From assembly GCF_003056725.1 (NCBI RefSeq), contig NZ_QBKZ01000001.1, positions 599,841 to 660,098 on the forward strand: 60,258 nucleotides of DNA. The letters run 5' to 3'. Shown one piece after another: positions 55,986 through 60,258 of this stretch. Within the stretch, counting starts at the first letter, position 1. Every line of letters starts with the position of its first letter. The notes under the pieces were generated by a model. That model was not told the DNA's origin. It searched no databases and saw nothing but the letters and a program-made list of their open reading frames with translations. The position numbers and the translations under genes are program-made. This stretch comes from Mangrovicoccus ximenensis. GTDB taxonomy: Bacteria; Pseudomonadota; Alphaproteobacteria; Rhodobacterales; Rhodobacteraceae.

Positions 55986-56010
55986 CTCAGGGCTTTCCGC
56001 TTCAGGCGCG

Positions 56011-56928
56011 TCAGTCCCTGATCAGCGCCTGAAACTCCCGCCATTCCCCGGCGCTCATCCCCGACGCGTCCTGGCTGACCTCCTCGCCCTTCAGCATCCG
56101 GCGCAGGCAATCGAGCCCCTTGCCCGAAAGATGCGCGCCGTTCATCCGGTAATCCTCGAAGGCGGCATAGGCGGCGGGCACCCAATCCTTGACGATCTCG
56201 CAGATGATGTCGGCATAGACGCGGATTTCGTACTGCGCATGGGCATCGGCGCGCAGGCGCAGGAAGTGGAACAGGTTGTGGAGATCCACCTTCCAGTACC
56301 ACTGGGTGTAGATGTTGGCGGGCAGGTTCATCCGCGCCAGCTCTCGCGCCAGCCCCTGCTGGCCGTCCTGGCTCAGCATCGCCTCGTAATTGTCGTAGGA
56401 GCGCATGGAATCGTGGCGCAGGATTTCCAGCACGCGCTGCGCCTCTTCGCCTTCCAGAACCTGGCCGCGGCCCTGGTTGTTCGTGGTCGACTGCGCCGCC
56501 AGCTGTTCCGGCGCGGGGATGTAGAATTCCCGGTCGAGGATCGAATAGCGGGCGGAGTATTCGTTGACGTTGGCGGTGCGGTGGCGGATCCACTGGCGCG
56601 CCACGAAGACCGGCAGCTTGACGTGCAGCTTCAGCTCGCACATCTCGAACGGGGTAGAGTGCCAGTGGCGCATCAGGTAGCGGATCAGCCCGGCATCGTC
56701 GCGCGCCTGCTTGGTGCCCGCGCCGTAGCTGACGCGCGCCGCCTGCACGATCGCGCTGTCATCGCCCATGTAGTCGACGACGCGCACGAAGCCGTGGTCC
56801 AGCACGGGATGGATGCTGTAGAGCCGGTCCTCCATCGCGGGGACAGTGGCACGCAGCGTCTGGCGCGGGTTGGCGCGGCTCTCGGCGATGGCTTCCGAAA
56901 TCGGATCGGTCACGGCTTGGTCCTTCAT
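56011..56928 (-). CDS. thyX: Flavin-dependent thymidylate synthase
   Basis: 305 residues. Makes dTMP from dUMP with methylene-tetrahydrofolate, FAD and NADPH. The ThyX signature [15 protein letters not shown] is complete; [37 protein letters not shown] and [19 protein letters not shown] substrate residues ([14 protein letters not shown]) are present. ATG 56928 is chosen; a GTG at 56937 is possible. A 12-base inverted repeat lies 15-55 bases upstream (56943-56983). It feeds on folate made with FolBK. Confidence 0.95.
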   Translation of the reverse strand: MKDQAVTDPISEAIAESRANPRQTLRATVPAMEDRLYSIHPVLDHGFVRVVDYMGDDSAIVQAARVSYGAGTKQARDDAGLIRYLMRHWHSTPFEMCELKLHVKLPVFVARQWIRHRTANVNEYSARYSILDREFYIPAPEQLAAQSTTNNQGRGQVLEGEEAQRVLEILRHDSMRSYDNYEAMLSQDGQQGLARELARMNLPANIYTQWYWKVDLHNLFHFLRLRADAHAQYEIRVYADIICEIVKDWVPAAYAAFEDYRMNGAHLSGKGLDCLRRMLKGEEVSQDASGMSAGEWREFQALIRD

Positions 56929-56942
56929 CTGGCGCACTCTCG

Positions 56943-56983
56943 CTGCATATTGGGGGTCGCAGACCTCTTAACCCAATATGCAG
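56943..56983. promoter_or_regulatory. Perfect 12-base inverted repeat upstream of thyX
   Basis: CTGCATATTGGG (56943-56954) and CCCAATATGCAG (56972-56983) with a 17-base spacer. Outside the arms GCAC recurs on both sides with one base difference in spacing. It sits where the thyX promoter or leader must be, so it is an operator or an mRNA hairpin. Confidence 0.7.
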
Positions 56984-57114
56984 TGCGTGCAAAGCGAGTC
57001 ATGGTGTTTTAGCGCAGCCGCGCGCGGATGTCTTCCACTCCTCGGAAGGGGTGGCAATTTCCGGCAGGGCGGTTACCTGTTGGGACGCTAACACCGCGAA
57101 ACGGGAAGACGCCA

Positions 57115-57543
57115 ATGCACGTGAAGTACCTGCACACCATGGTCCGGGTGAAGGACCTCGAGAAATCGATGGAGTTCTACAAGCTGCTCGGGCTGGAAGA
57201 GACCCGCCGGATCGACAATGACAAGGGCCGCTTCAGCCTGGTCTTCCTGGCGCCTCCGGGCCAGCCGGAATGCCCGGTGGAACTTACGTACAACTGGGAC
57301 GGCGACGAAGGCCTGCCCTCGGACAGCCGCCATTTCGGCCATCTCGCCTATGGCGTTGAGAACATCTACGAGATGTGCGCCAAGCTGCAGGACGCGGGCG
57401 TGACCATCAACCGGCCGCCGCGCGACGGGCACATGGCCTTCGTGCGCTCGCCGGACAATGTCTCGATCGAGCTCCTGCAGATCGGCGACGCCCTGCCGCC
57501 GGCGGAGCCCTGGGCCAGCATGGAGAATACCGGACACTGGTAA
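57115..57543 (+). CDS. gloA: Lactoylglutathione lyase (glyoxalase I)
   Basis: 142 residues. Converts the methylglyoxal-glutathione adduct to S-lactoylglutathione. Two half-domains with metal ligands His (KYLHTMVRV), Glu (PVELTYNW), His (HFGHLAYGVENIYE) and Glu (SIELLQIG). Length and sequence fit the Ni/Zn-type GloA. ATG 57115 follows CGGGAAGACGCC. It starts close to the thyX operator region but is transcribed away from thyX. Confidence 0.95.
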   Translation: MHVKYLHTMVRVKDLEKSMEFYKLLGLEETRRIDNDKGRFSLVFLAPPGQPECPVELTYNWDGDEGLPSDSRHFGHLAYGVENIYEMCAKLQDAGVTINRPPRDGHMAFVRSPDNVSIELLQIGDALPPAEPWASMENTGHW

Positions 57544-57745
57544 TCCGGACATGCGAAAGCCGCGGCGGTCATCCCTTCGGGGATGGTCGTCTGCGGCAAC
57601 CGGATTGTCTGCGGATATGGGGAGTGTCTGGGGCGCGGAGCTTTGCCGCGGAGGGGCGTTCCGCCCGATGGCCTTCTGCCATTTTCGACACCGGAGGGTT
57701 TCCCGGTGGCCTCCTGCCTGAAGCGCGGACCGCTTCGAGAGCCTT

Positions 57746-58243
57746 TCAGTAGATGTAGCGGATCTGGTCGGTCCAGTACCGCTCCACCCGTCGCAGCGAC
57801 GTGTTGATGTCGTTGATGCCATCGGGCCCGAGAATGCCGCGGGCTTCCAGCCCTTCGGCGTGGCGCTGGAACAGGTCCTCGACGATGTCGCGGATCTGCT
57901 TGCCCTTCTCGGTCAGGCGCACGCGCACCGACCGCCTGTCGATTTCGCAGCGGTTGTGGTGCATGTATCCCATCTCGACGAGCTTCTTGAGATTGTAGGA
58001 TACGTTCGAGCCCTGGTAGTAGCCGCGGGATTTCAGTTCCCCCGCCGTGACCTCGTTTTCGCCGATGTTGAACAGAAGGAGCGCCTGGACAGCGTTGATT
58101 TCCAGGATGCCGACACGTTCGAACTCGTCCTTGATCACATCCAGCAACAGCCGGTGCAGGCGCTCCACCAGGGCCAGCGAGTCGAGATAGGCGGAAATGA
58201 ATCCCCTCTCCTGCGTCTCGCCGAGTCCGGGGTGTACACTCAT
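57746..58243 (-). CDS. ldtR: LdtR-type MarR family regulator
   Basis: 165 residues: ISAYLDSLALVERLHRLLLDVIKDEFERVGILEINAVQALLLFNIGENEVTAGELKSRGYYQGSNVSYNLKKLVEMGYMHHNRCEIDRRSVRVRLTEKG. The INAVQALLLFNIG and RGYYxGSNVSYNLKKL strings are diagnostic for the LdtR group, conserved in alphaproteobacteria and linked to L,D-transpeptidase and stress genes. Complete. Upstream (58244-58290) is AT-rich with GGAGGGAACTG before the start. Confidence 0.85.
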   Translation of the reverse strand: MSVHPGLGETQERGFISAYLDSLALVERLHRLLLDVIKDEFERVGILEINAVQALLLFNIGENEVTAGELKSRGYYQGSNVSYNLKKLVEMGYMHHNRCEIDRRSVRVRLTEKGKQIRDIVEDLFQRHAEGLEARGILGPDGINDINTSLRRVERYWTDQIRYIY

Positions 58244-58291
58244 ACAGTTCCCTCCATGATGAATTTCACATGAAGGGAATGTGAGCAGAAT

Positions 58292-58331
58292 ACGGAAAAA
58301 AAGCTTTAATGGATACGGTAGCTTATTCCGT
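58292..58331 (-). terminator. Terminator-like structure behind sdhE
   Basis: Arms ACGGAAAAAAAGCT (58292-58305) and AGCTTATTCCGT (58320-58331) pair imperfectly; read leftward the second half is a run of seven T. It lies 18 bases beyond the sdhE stop. Confidence 0.45.
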
Positions 58332-58348
58332 TATTTTCCTGAACTTGG

Positions 58349-60258
<1,910 letters not shown>

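Noticed and set aside
56943..56983. NrdR boxes
   Set aside because: The ATAT-containing arms are 29 bases centre to centre, not the usual ~31-32, and flanks do not match the NrdR consensus; kept as an unnamed inverted repeat.

Overview
The window is high-GC DNA from an alphaproteobacterium, most probably of the Rhodobacterales (Rhodobacter, Paracoccus or Rhodovulum relatives). Pointers are a fused folB-folK gene, gfa beside an flhRS/afdRS-like two-component cluster, gltX divergent from comEC, carA divergent from yqeY/gatB, an LdtR-type MarR regulator, nosR, glycine-betaine oxygenase genes and a CcsR ('cuckoo')-type small RNA with CCTCCTCCC loops. No tRNA, rRNA or CRISPR array was seen.

Layout. 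1-1.4 kb: IS5/IS1182-type and IS3-type transposase remnants. 1.4-7.3 kb: gpmI, a broken sensor kinase, a broken SH3-type secreted protein, a lipoprotein and a DUF1624 membrane protein. 7.4-10.2 kb: two decaying tyrosine recombinases and an SDR pseudogene. 10.2-18 kb: a patchwork of partial genes (molybdopterin oxidoreductase, beta-lactamase fold, acidic repeat protein, type I secretion ABC protein, mutS, recF, gyrB) around intact VOC, LysE and MarR genes. 18.2-18.4 kb: the small RNA. 18.4-25.5 kb: RTX and DMT fragments, a MarR gene with paired operators, then gfa, response regulator, FIST sensor, hybrid kinase and two secreted proteins. 25.6-30.9 kb: cytochrome peroxidase fragment, xylA-xylB, GMC fragment, pmbA fragment. 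31-39.1 kb: nosR, GMC dehydrogenase with divergent LysR, cold-shock gene, DUF1275, sorbitol/xylitol dehydrogenase fragment, folBK. 39.5-41 kb: two IS110 remnants. 42-49.2 kb: gltA, gltX, comEC fragment, carA, yqeY, sigma-54 activator fragment, DASS transporter. 49.4-52 kb: gbcA-gbcB. 52-60 kb: usp-AGCS symporter, phosphatase, second cold-shock gene, thyX, gloA, ldtR, a small XRE regulator with sdhE, and an aminotransferase that runs off the right edge.

The most striking property is the number of abrupt breakpoints, about 20 in 60 kb, where two unrelated genes are each cut mid-domain and joined directly. They affect genes normally needed intact (gyrB, recF, mutS, comEC). Either this replicon has been extensively shuffled and is decaying, helped by the IS and recombinase remnants, or the sequence is a chimeric assembly. 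The sequence alone cannot decide between these. Outside the breakpoints the gene blocks look normal and functional.

Functional links that can be read: a formaldehyde/C1 block (gfa plus regulator, FIST sensor and hybrid kinase), D-xylose use (xylA-xylB), betaine/choline-type catabolism (gbcA-gbcB and GMC alcohol dehydrogenases), nitrous-oxide respiration (nosR-nosX start), folate and thymidylate synthesis (folBK, thyX), and central metabolism (gpmI, gltA, gltX, carA).
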